Assembly (NCBI GenBank): GCA_026770025.1
Contig: JAMXDE010000011.1
Coordinates: 868,001 to 932,000 of the forward strand
Reading direction: 5' to 3'
Origin: Craspedostauros australis
Taxonomy: Eukaryota; Bacillariophyta; Bacillariophyceae; Mastogloiales; Achnanthaceae
Length of the DNA: 64,000 nt
Shown here: in pieces, positions 32,780-42,407 of the stretch
Layout: every line of letters begins with the position of its first letter
How positions within the stretch are numbered: the first letter of the stretch is position 1
Position numbers and translations under genes: made by a program
The notes under the pieces: model-generated
What the model saw: only the letters and a program-made list of their open reading frames with translations
Databases searched by the model: none
Told to the model about the DNA's origin: nothing

Positions 32780-34621
32780 TCACTGGTCGCTTTCGAAGAC
32801 TCGACACAGCTCGTCTGCTCCTAGTATGGTAAACTTGCCAGCCACCATATCATCTCCAAGTGTCGGTTCCGCTTCGAATTCACTCTCTGACAGGAATTCG
32901 AATGCTTCAAGCCCCAAGCTGCAGCCATCAGAGGAATCTGACACGGGCGCGTGGAGAAAGCTGTCCAGCAAGAAGTGATCGTTTTCGTCACTGGTGTTGA
33001 TGGACTTCTTGGGTTCTTGCTTCATTTCATGGCTTTCGTGGTTGCTCCAGTTTTCAAAAAGGGCTGCATGAGACTCGCCATTGTCGGCCATTGTGTTTAA
33101 CACTGACAACACAGCGTTTGCATCACTACCGCGGACAACCAAGGGAGCGTCCTGCGCTGCACTTTCACACCTCAATGGGAGATTGTGGCTCTCCGTGCTA
33201 ACCGTGTGCTCCAAATAATGGTCAAAGGCTACGGGTTGGTGGCTTTGGAGGTTGCTGCATTGCTCTCCGAGCGTTGCCATTACGCTGTCCCTGCTGGTGT
33301 TGCTTGTACCATGGTAGCTTGCGATATTTGTCATGTTTTGCATCACCGGTGTGGTCAGTATGCCCGCACTCGGGACTTGAGCCGTCGTGATTGGAACATA
33401 GTGGCTTCCAGCATCCAGTTGGTGGTGGTTGGGAGCCTGAGTGCCCAACGGGAGCGTAGGAGAAGGAGCGATTGGCCCCAATTGGCGATGGAGATTCGGC
33501 GTCGACGCTGATAGTGTTGGAATGGGAGGGTCGAAGGCCGCATTCGTGGTCATCGAGGAATCTTCCATGGGAATTATTGAGCTGGACTGTTGCAGGGTAC
33601 CCAACTGCTGCTGTTTGAAATGGCAAAAGCCGCAGAACTTTGGGTTCTTGTTGGGGACTTTTTTGATCTTGGTCCTCACCATGCTATGGCTCAGCATTGG
33701 TGCGCCTCGGATGAACAGATGGTGAAAGTCTGGAGTGGACGATATGACATGGGAGGGTGGGAGGGTAGGAGGATCCAGATACATACAGGTCGGAGGATGA
33801 GGTCGAAGGATAAAGTTGAGTGATCATGTGAGCCATGGGAGAGAAACATAGGGTATGGTGATGCAGTTGAGGAATGGATCATCCAGTACCGTACGCGCAA
33901 GTGAAATAGCAGCACATTGATCCTCCGGAACAGATCGGGACACAATGCGACGCTGGACGAGGCACAACAAGCCAAACGAGAGCGTGGTGCGAAAAGAAGC
34001 GCCACATTACAACAGACTCGATTCAACACAGCTCAATCACACCCAGTTGAACTTACATGATCCTTTCAGCGCCTTGCCGCAGCACGGGCGGCACGTGCTG
34101 AAGCCCCAAAGGTTGAGCGATCTGACGAAGCTCTTGTACTTGGACTGGCGCACGTACTTCGGCAAGATCATCTCGAGGAAGAGCTTGCGCTGATGCACCT
34201 TGAAGACACGACCGCATGGCATCCAAGAGATGACGGAGGTGAGACCATCCCTCTCGGCGTCTGCGAGTAGCTTGTGCAGCATCCATGGGAACTGGGGCTC
34301 TCCGCCTCTGTAGGTTTTCGGAACGGTCGCATTTGTGCTCTTCTTATTCCCCTTCCTCCTGCTCTTTCCTGTCGGCTTTTTGTTTGGGATCATTTCAGCA
34401 GGTGCTTGTGGATGTTCCGCAACAGCGCTCGCGGATGCCATGTTAGGACAGGCTGTAGTGAGGCAATTGTCAGGAAGTATGAACTGAGTTTGTTGAGGGG
34501 CAGGGCCTAATGCAGTCCCAGACTGCATTTGTATGGGTTGGAATGTCTGCGTATTCATCTCAGCGAAGGTATTCGGATACTTGGCGGTGGAGGTGGATGT
34601 GGATGCGAGTAGCGTCGTCAT
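32780..34621 (-). CDS. Heat-shock factor-type transcription factor
   Basis: Two exons, 34621-34057 and 33729-32780, give 504 residues; donor TCAT|GTAAGT, acceptor CCAG|ACTTT, phase 1. A disordered N-terminus with a basic patch (KSRRKGNKK) precedes the HSF DNA-binding domain at about 109-210: FPWMLHKLLADAERDG, VISWMPCGRVFKVHQ, FLEMILPKYV and YKSFVRSLNLWGF. The usual wing is replaced by a Cys-containing stretch STCRPCCGKALKGS, then YFHHLFIRGAPML and VRTKIKK. FCGFCHF adds another CxxC. No clear HR-A/B coiled coil is seen. The tail is acidic and Ser-rich, likely an activation region. HSFs are greatly expanded in diatoms, so this need not be a heat regulator. Confidence 0.88.
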
Positions 34622-35465
34622 GTAGGCCGCGAGCTTGTGTCTCTGAGGCTGTGCTGGTGCTGGTGCTATTGCTGGTAGTGGGAGTGGTAGTAGTAGTGGT
34701 GATGCGACTACTGTTGGTGGTGGTGGCGATGTTTCATGCCCCGCGATGGAATTTGGATGTTGTGTTTGTGAAAAGCTGGAAAGCCAGTGCCGTTACGCGA
34801 AGTTATGCGCGTTCGGGGACCGTCTTTCGCACACTGGGGTGTGTTGGGAGATCTGATCGGCGGCCTGGGGCAAAGCGCGACGTCCAGATGAAAAGAGCGA
34901 GACAGTCGGCGGCGAATAACAAAGATGACGAGATGATACAGGAGCGACAGCAAGCGTGGATGGTGCCAGGAGCGATTGGTTGCAGCTGTTAGTCTCGTAT
35001 ATTTGCGCGTAGCCAATGGATGGTTGGTGGACGAGGACGCGAGCAACAATTGAGGCGATGCGGCTGCTGCACGACTACCCTTGCCTCATGCGCACTGTTT
35101 CCATGCGCTTTGATTGTGTTTGTGTTTGGTTTGGATTGGCTGTTTGTGGTTGTACGAGTAGCTCGTATTTATAGTCGTACGCGAGTGGTACAGGAGAGAT
35201 GGATCAGGTTGGCTGGTTGGCTATCCCTGGGCGGGAACAGTCCCCAGTGCAGCAAGTGAATACTTGTACGGCTGCGAACAACCAGAATTATCGAAATTGG
35301 TACTGACACACGTACGCGGATTGTACGCACGAGCAGTGGGAGGTACGATCAGAGCCAAGCGTGCAACATGTCGTTCCCAAACGATCTAGTCTGCACAACA
35401 GCACACGGATTCCTCCGTGGCACCAACACCAAACCCATCTGTTGGTCGCAACTCTCCGCCACCAT
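34622..35465. other. HSF upstream region and host flank of transposon 1
   Basis: 844 bases: the HSF promoter and leader with GGT/GCTG repeats (about 34640-34735), then a stretch with several TACGAG/CGTAC motifs (35150-35350). An ATG at 35368 opens a frame that runs into the transposon end (see findings). No confident gene. Confidence 0.45.
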
Positions 35466-36536
35466 CATGGGAAGCGCGGTAAAGACACCACATGTGTCGA
35501 TTTGTACTTTATTCACGCTTGAAGCGTGTTGTGCCGTGCTTTGTTCGTTTGGATCATCGACTCATGCGACTACTAGAGCACGCCTTTCCCGTGTCGGCGT
35601 GATGTTGCGCTTATTGATGTGCGTGCCCTGGGCGTTGTCCAGCACCCATGTGAACGTGCCAATGACGTCCGCTTTGCTCTCCTTCCATCCCCTCGTGTCT
35701 GCTCCAAGACATCCCCATTCCCATACACGCGACGTCACATTGCCTCCTTTCCGCCGTGACAGCCCTTCGGCTCAATCGCCCCTTGCTTTTCAAGAGGGTC
35801 CTTGCTTCGCATTCGTTGTTCGTGCTGGTGCGTGTCTTCGTGCCGGAACAACTCTCGAACGCGTGGGGGTGTTTTTTTTTTTCGCGCCACAATTCATTGC
35901 TGCGCAGCACTCCAACAAACATGCATTGTCTCATCATACTCTTGCCCAGTGTACTTCGGTTCTTCACTCGTCACTCTCCACACCCGTGACGAAAGTGAGC
36001 ATGTTCGTTCGCAGGGGGGTAGGCAGCATCATGTCCTCCCTTTCCTGTCCTGATAGGCATGTGTCATTGCGTGATGAACCCTGCTCGTGTCGCTCTCATT
36101 GTCGGCTGTTGCGGTGAACATCCTCCCTCCACTCCGCTCAACGTGCGTGTGATTGCACAGTCCAGATGCTTCGCTGCTGTTTTCGTTCGTTTCATTAGGA
36201 CACACTCGGATTGTTTCGCGCAAGCAACAGTGTCTAGTTGCCTAGTCCATCCTCTTGTGATCCAGAAAGGATGTCACCCCACGTGGACGAAGCTCCTTGC
36301 CCATTCTCCACACGGCTTTCCAGTGGGTCCGAGATACATTGTTGGCAAACAGTGTTCCCCACAGCAAAGCATAGCACTTACACGATGAACCAGTCAGTGC
36401 GATGATGTGCTAGCCTTTTTTCAAACCAGGACACCAGACACCAACTCACTACAACAGACAAGGGAGAGCATCCAGGATTAACATTGTTTGCATGTTCAAT
36501 TTTGGCTATTTGTTACTGCTAAGTGGGACGGGCTAT

Positions 36537-37549
36537 TTAGTGTGTGTGCTGTGCTTCTGCTTGGGCGATGGCACGTTCACGTGCTTCTTGCATGGCGACA
36601 ACAACGTCAAACGAGGGGAAGCCGTTGCTCAGTTCAATTTGGGTGAGGATGTCCACCGCGTTGAATGCCAGGCGATGCTTGTCAACGTGGTGCCGCCACT
36701 TCAAGTGCATGCATTGCCAGTGCTTGATTTGCCTGTTGACCGTTTCGTGGCGGCAGCGCATGATCCCATCTGCACGAAAAGTTGGGGGAAATACGCAAGG
36801 GTCTCCGCGGTATCCGGAATCTGCTACTACGACTTCGTGTTGCGCCAATCTTGGCTTCAGTCCCAGACGGAAGATCGAGAGATCGTTCAGCAGGCCACAC
36901 GGGAAAGGCCCATTCGCCCAAACGATCTCACCAGTGGAAATCGCAACAGCCAACTCGTAACGCACACCAGCAGCGCGAAATTTGAAAGAGTACCACTTCT
37001 TGTCAAACGGTTTCGGTTCCATGATTCGCATGTCAGTTCCGTCAACCGTCACAAGAGCTTTTGCGTTGTGACTTGCGCCAACAAAACGACGGTTCCAAAC
37101 AATCTGTCAATGCAAGCGGTACCACGACAAAAAGAACCGTGTGTGAGTGAATGAAGTGAACATAATTTCGTGTCGCAGTTCGGGTATGAGATTAATTTAG
37201 TACTTACGATTCGATCTTTAACGGTTTCAACGGCTGCCATCATGAGCCACATCCATTTGCGAAGAGTTTTTGCAGAACACTTGCACACAGCGGCCAACGC
37301 AGTTTCAGACACGTACATGCGGAGAAACGCGCACATCCAAAGGAGGTGTTTGGGTTTGGCCGCGCGTGGCAGAGCTCGAGCGTCTGCGAGCTCGTTCCAC
37401 AAGATGTGTACAATGTCCGGATGTGTCCCGAACACAGACGCAAACTGTCGCAATGACTCCCTCGAAAGGTCATTGGTGAGCATGCCTCTTGGGCGAGAGC
37501 CAATCAGCCCAAAACCAACAGTTGCGAACGTTCCGTGAGGAAGTAACAT
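36537..37549 (-). CDS. IS5/Harbinger-like DDE transposase
   Basis: Two exons, 37549-37208 and 37103-36537, give 302 residues; donor ATC|GTAAGT, acceptor ACAG|ATTGTT, phase 0. The N-terminal part has FLRMYVSETALAAVCKCSAKTLRKWMW, likely a helix-turn-helix. The catalytic core follows the DDE_Tnp_4 (PIF/Harbinger and IS5) order: VTVDGTDMRIMEPKPF with the first Asp, VVVADSGYRGDP with the second Asp, and IMRCRHETVNRQIKHW with the Glu. Between them lie WYSFKFRAAGVRYELAVAI and GLLNDLSIF. It would cut and rejoin the ends of the surrounding element. All three acidic residues are present and the frame is uninterrupted, so it may be functional. Product length is near the family norm of about 300-400. Confidence 0.85.
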
Positions 37550-38241
37550 TTTGGTGCTGTTGCGAATTGTGAGCTCTTCGTGTGTCGGGAAATGTCAAAA
37601 TGAAGCGAAAACACAAATGTCAGCAAGGCAACTGCCATCATTGTCAGCATGGTGCGTGAAAGAACTGCAACTTGGCAACAACGAAACAGTGTTTCCCCTC
37701 GTAGAACTCTGCTTGTCTCGTGGTAGAACAGTTGTTGTCACCTTTCGCCTTTGGGGAGCTGATCACACGATACGCCCTGCGACAAACGCGAACTGTTGTC
37801 CCCGCGATGCCACTCGATTGCGCAAGGGTGCTAAAGAAACCAGCATCCAACGGACGACGAGGTCGTATTCTTTTCTTCATGGCCAAATACAACATCATCA
37901 TCCTGGGGTGTATCCACGACTCTGTGTGGGTGGTCACTTGGAATGACGTGTGCGCTGTTTCGTTCGTCCCTGTACTGTAAGACAAGAGCACTGAGGAGGG
38001 CAGAGCGAACATGTTTGGAGTCGCCGGTCATCCTTTGTATTGGCAAACTCCTGCGTGCGCGATGTTGTCACCCACACTGAGGACTCCGGCAAGGGACTTG
38101 TGCGCAGTATGAACAATGATGGACCTACAGTCATGAGGATGCAAATACGGACGGCAGGCTTGCATTGGCATCCGACGCATGGCGTGTCTGTGTCTTGCGA
38201 AAGTCGTGCTCATATCGCGTTCACGTCGCGCTCATGTCATG

Positions 38242-38302
38242 TCGATTGCTGGTCGATCGTGTCTCGTTTGCTGGTCGATCGCCCCTCGTTTGCTGGTCGA
38301 TT
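38242..38302. repeat. 22-bp tandem array A (3 units)
   Basis: Three tandem units of 22 bp share the core TTTGCTGGTCGATC, with four-base spacers GTGTC-like and GCCCC-like alternating. The array lies between the transposase and accessory genes of transposon 1 and has a near-copy 340 bp downstream. It may be a binding array for an element-encoded protein. Confidence 0.8.
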
Positions 38303-38640
38303 CTGCATCGACTTTCGCCTATTTCAGAACTTTCGACACGTCTCATACGACATTTTTCCTTATGGAAGCGTGTCACTATTGCGTAGGTGACAAGGTTGCG
38401 AACGCTGCGATGCAAAACTCTCATGTCGATTGTGCTTCGGAATGCTGTCGTCAATCAACACCAAGCACTTCTGCTGAACAATATAGACAGTATGTTCCAT
38501 CCGTCCTATCTACTCGCACATTATGCACCATACTGCCAATTAAAAGACAACTATATTAGATATCATAGCATGGTGAACTATCGCCACATGTCACAGTGAC
38601 AGATCTGCTGTAAATTTGTGCAAATTAGTACTGCTTCAGT

Positions 38641-38723
38641 GTCGTTTGCTGGTCGATCGCCCCTCGTTTGCTGGTCGATCGTGTCTCGTTTGCTGGTCGA
38701 TCGCCCCTCGTTTGCTTGTCGAT
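38641..38723. repeat. 22-bp tandem array B (4 units)
   Basis: Four units of the same 22-bp repeat as at 38242-38302, same orientation, again alternating the two spacer types (CCCC and TGTC). The last unit has diverged (TTTGCTTGTCGATG). Located about 650 bp upstream of the accessory gene. Confidence 0.8.
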
Positions 38724-39375
38724 GCCTGTCCTGTCTCATGCGTGTCGCACACCCATGTCGTGTGGGTGTCTATCCTAACGCACTCCACATAGAGGCACAT
38801 GGTGAGTCGCACGCGAGCTCAACGATTCCCTGACGAAACGGCGCACCTGGTGAAGAGCCATCACGTCACGTCAGAGTGCACGTGCATTGTTGGAGGCGTG
38901 TGTGACGCAGGCCGAAGAACCATGTGTATCGTCAATCGTCGACTCACAGGAACCGTGTTTAGCGTACGTTGAGCGTTGAGTCTAGGGTGCTTCAACTATA
39001 CACCAACCATCGTAGATATATACTTGTAATAAACATATACATATTAATTCAATATACATTCATTATATTATAAGTAGAGTATACAACCAAAAATGTGGGA
39101 CTAGGCAGGCGTCTACCATGCGTTGAACGCTAGTGGAAGAGAGTAGCACTACACGTCATGCCGTGTACTATTACGCTGCAACACGGTGATTGATCACTCC
39201 CTCAATCCTCCCAACCACGGATGCTGCGCGTCAGAAACTGGTTGGTCATCACATGCTGGAGACGAAGGCAAAAGGAAGCCCTTCGACAATCATTGCTTCA
39301 TAAAAGTCATCGATGCAACATCCCCAGCACTCTGCCAACCGCCATTCGATCTTCCGCGAGTAAGTACAGTTAATC

Positions 39376-41311
39376 ATGGCAAGGAAGGCTTCTGTATCCA
39401 AGCAGCACAGCAACGATGGGGCGGAGTGGAATGAGACGTTGTATTCTCAGATCAAGGACCTGCGGGCGAAAATTGAGAGTGGCACGATTCCAATGACGAC
39501 GCCCCCGCGAGTCGTTTGGGAAGAGAACGCTGATCTTCACTTCTTGTCTTGGCGAAACTTTGCTCGCAACCTCCGCAAGCTCCGCCAATCTGTGGAGAGA
39601 AATCGAGCGAGAAAGGCCGCTGAAGCTGGTACGTGACTGGGCGCGATCATGTCGCGCAATGTCATTGTGTGAATCCTTGCAGTATCATCAACAGTCACTC
39701 ACCCTTCTCAGTGCGCATGGACACAAAATACTCTCCGAACGTTTCCGATCTCGTTGCGAACGCTGCCGAATTCAAACATCAATTCGATGAAACAATCGCT
39801 CAAGTTGCAAAGCAGAAGCCCGAAGAAGCAAAGGTGACCATGAACGCCTTCTCTCGTCTGGCGTACCAACCCGAACCCGCCAACCAAGTCCCCATGGTGA
39901 CAGCTGCCCGTCCGTCCGCCCCACCAATCACAGCGCACGTCTCGTCCCCAGCCCCAACCCATCCGCCACCGACCGCCAGACCTGCGTACGGCGCAGTGGA
40001 TCCCTCGTCTGTTCATGTGCCTTTGCCATCCGTGACCTCTCCTGCTGCTGCTCTTCCTGGCACTGTTGGAGGTGGCACAATCGTGCAGAACACTGAAACT
40101 GGGACACCCTTGCAAGAGGGTCCCAGTCGTGGGCACGCGATTTCAGCTTGGATGAAGAGCAACAGCGAGATTTTCTTGCCTGCAGTGCGTCATGCGTACT
40201 GTCCTGAAGGGCTTGGGGAGGTGTTCGAAATCACTTTCGAACTCCCAGGAGGGACATGCTCAGGTGACGTTGACGTGGCGATCAAGGAGCGCGGGCGAGT
40301 GCTGGAGATCAGAATCCGGCAGAATCAAGAACTCGGCTCATCAAGGGCAATTGACAACGAGCTGGTTGACCTGCTGAATGAGTCGCGTCCCTCCCTTGCT
40401 CATGTCCGTTCTTTCCGCGGGCAACGCGAGCGGAGCGAGTCATACGCGCTTGCCATCCGCAACATGTGCCGCGGATGCTCACATGCTGTTCGCATACACA
40501 GGGAGCTCCTCCCCATTCAAGTGAGTGACAGATTCGAGATGACCCCCGACAATGCCATGCATGGTATTGACTTTCTCAACCCCACACTGAACATCAATGA
40601 CCGCGAAAGTGATGTGCGCACTGATGCGCCCCTGCTCATTGTTCGCTTGGTTCCTGTGTACAGCACGAATCCAGTCACACACACAGCAAAGAACTTGGCA
40701 CGCTACGGACGCAACCAAACAATTAATCATAACGTAGGAGTCGCGAAAACCGACGATGGCTTCTCCTCATTTGATGAGGACGAGTTGTCGATGGTCCCCT
40801 CTGGTGCTCGTGCGCCAACTGCTTGTGCACCACCTGCTCGTGCTCGCCGAGGAACCCGTTTCGGAGGATCTCCAAAGGTAAGCAAGTCCGTGCGAAAACA
40901 AGATCGTTTGTTGTTCACAACTCGATCATTTTGACTCACGCATCTGTTTTCTTTTCCACCGCACAGCTCACTCGCAAAAAAGCCATTCATGTGGCTGTGA
41001 ATATGACGAAGACGGCTGCTCGTGCTTCGCGCCGTTCTGTTTCTCGCGGACGCGCTCGTCGCGCTCCAGAACGTCCTGTTCCTTCCATCCCGACTTCTCT
41101 CCAGATTCCCGCACCTGTTCCCTCAGCTGTTCCCTCCAGCGCCCGCCAACCGCGAATCGCAAAAACCAAACGCCGCAGACGTGCTCCAGAATTGATTGAC
41201 CTGATCGCCGCTAGCGATAGCGACAGCGAAAGCGAGGACGAATACGAATACGAAGAAGAGGAGAACTTCGACGAAGACGAAGACGAAGACGAAAGCACAC
41301 AGACCGAGTAG
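39376..41311 (+). CDS. Transposon 1 accessory protein, unknown function
   Basis: Three exons, 39376-39628, 39712-40877 and 40967-41311, give 587 residues; donors GTACGT and GTAAGC, acceptors CTCAG and CACAG, phases 1 and 0. The N-terminal domain (about 18-80) reads WNETLYSQIKDLRAKIESG, VVWEENADLHFLSWRNF and ARNLRKLRQSVERNRARKA, a small basic helical module I recall from many algal proteins and likely DNA- or protein-binding. A Pro/Ala-rich linker follows. The middle (about 220-420) is globular, with FEITFELPGGTCSGDVDVAI suggesting a beta-sandwich akin to small heat-shock or CS folds (inference). The C-terminus is Arg-rich, then strongly acidic, ending DESTQTE. By position it is the partner of the transposase, equivalent to the second protein of Harbinger elements, though it is not a recognisable Myb. 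Confidence 0.7.
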
Positions 41312-41511
41312 ATGACCCCCAAAACACACACAAACAACAATAACACATTTAGCGAATATAGTACATGGATTAGCCGTGATCAAACAATGCTGATGGGATG
41401 ACTATGGTAGTACCTTCTAGACAATCGACGTGTCCGACACGGACTACTTGGACTACTGATGGAGTCCCATAGGAAAACGACGCCTATAACGTATTTACCG
41501 CGCTTCCCATG

Positions 41512-41760
41512 GACTTCGCCTCAATTTTGCTCCCACCGTTTCGTTCAGCTTCCTCGAGTTCCGCGCATCGTCTCCACAAAAAGGCTTGGTGTTGCGTGCG
41601 GCTCCAAACATCGTACGTTAAACGGGTGCTCTTCTTTACGCACTTATAGTGCGGTACTCGCCTGTCAATGGCTTCGAGGAAGGATGGAGAAGTTCAGAAC
41701 GTGGAAACCCGATTCCGTGAGCACTCTCCACCGTCCACGCCACATGCAAGACAGTTGATC
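41512..41760. other. Host spacer between the two transposons
   Basis: Only about 250 bases separate the ends of the two elements. The spacer is unique sequence with an open frame (41512-41646) in phase with the ATG frame at 35368 across the excised first element; no family was recognised. Confidence 0.45.
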
Positions 41761-41764
41761 ATAG

Positions 41765-41802
41765 GAGCCCCTCGAGCGAGTCGACCAACTGTTTGAAATG
41801 AA
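41765..41802 (+). repeat. Left terminal inverted repeat of transposon 2
   Basis: 38 bp identical, in inverted orientation, to 47716-47753. Preceded by ATAG. Confidence 0.92.
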
Positions 41803-42407
41803 GAGTCTAGTCGTTTTTCTGGGATTTTTAAACTAATAACATATACATAATCCTCGTAGTCTATTTACATATGGTGGACCCTTTCAGATTCTACTTGGTT
41901 TCATTTTAAGTTTTATGGAATGATCTATGTGTGCATTGCAGTCGCGTTGATCCAACAGCAGCAAATTCGTTAGTTTCTGCCGAAGGTTCGATAATGTTCT
42001 CATGCATTTATCGTGAGGTGATAAGTCACGGACCTGCTTCCGAAGGTGCCGGTCGTTTGGTACGCGTTAATTACACGTTAGCATGTGGCACCTGATTCCA
42101 CATTCTGCTCGTCACAAAACACATGACACAAAACACATCACACAAAACACATCATCTCCATCATTTCGCAAAATCGCGCCACACGTTCGCTCCATTTCAC
42201 AACTTTCCTCGCCAATGCCATGCACACTCGCCCTATCGCTCAATGCCCGTTCTCGTCAGAGTAGTAGTAGTATTAGTAGTAGTTGTTGTTGTTGTTGTTG
42301 CTGAATGGCCCACCTATCATTGCATGCTCTCCGTTCGTCACTTCGTCTCAGACCAGTTCATCACATCCAACAAGCAAACAGCACTACTCTCCAGCAACAA
42401 CTGCATC

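Larger units (their letters stand above)
35466..41511. mobile_element. DNA transposon 1, IS5/Harbinger-like, about 6.04 kb
   Basis: The element spans 35470-41507. It is bounded by perfect 14-bp inverted repeats (GGAAGCGCGGTAAA at 35470-35483, its complement at 41494-41507) that continue imperfectly for some 20 bases. A directly repeated CATG (35466-35469 and 41508-41511) is the likely target duplication; being palindromic, it could partly belong to the repeat. Inside are a two-exon transposase (-), a pair of 22-bp tandem arrays, and a three-exon accessory gene (+), transcribed divergently. The 4-bp duplication suits IS5-type elements, and two-gene layout suits PIF/Harbinger. Open frames and matching ends suggest a young copy. 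The boundary call rests on the short repeat and should be tested with a second copy. Confidence 0.65.

Noticed and set aside
37551-38012. Overlapping frames upstream of the transposase, considered as an extra transposase exon or DNA-binding gene
   Set aside because: No start or splice site gives a recognisable domain, and the transposase already has a complete N-terminus.
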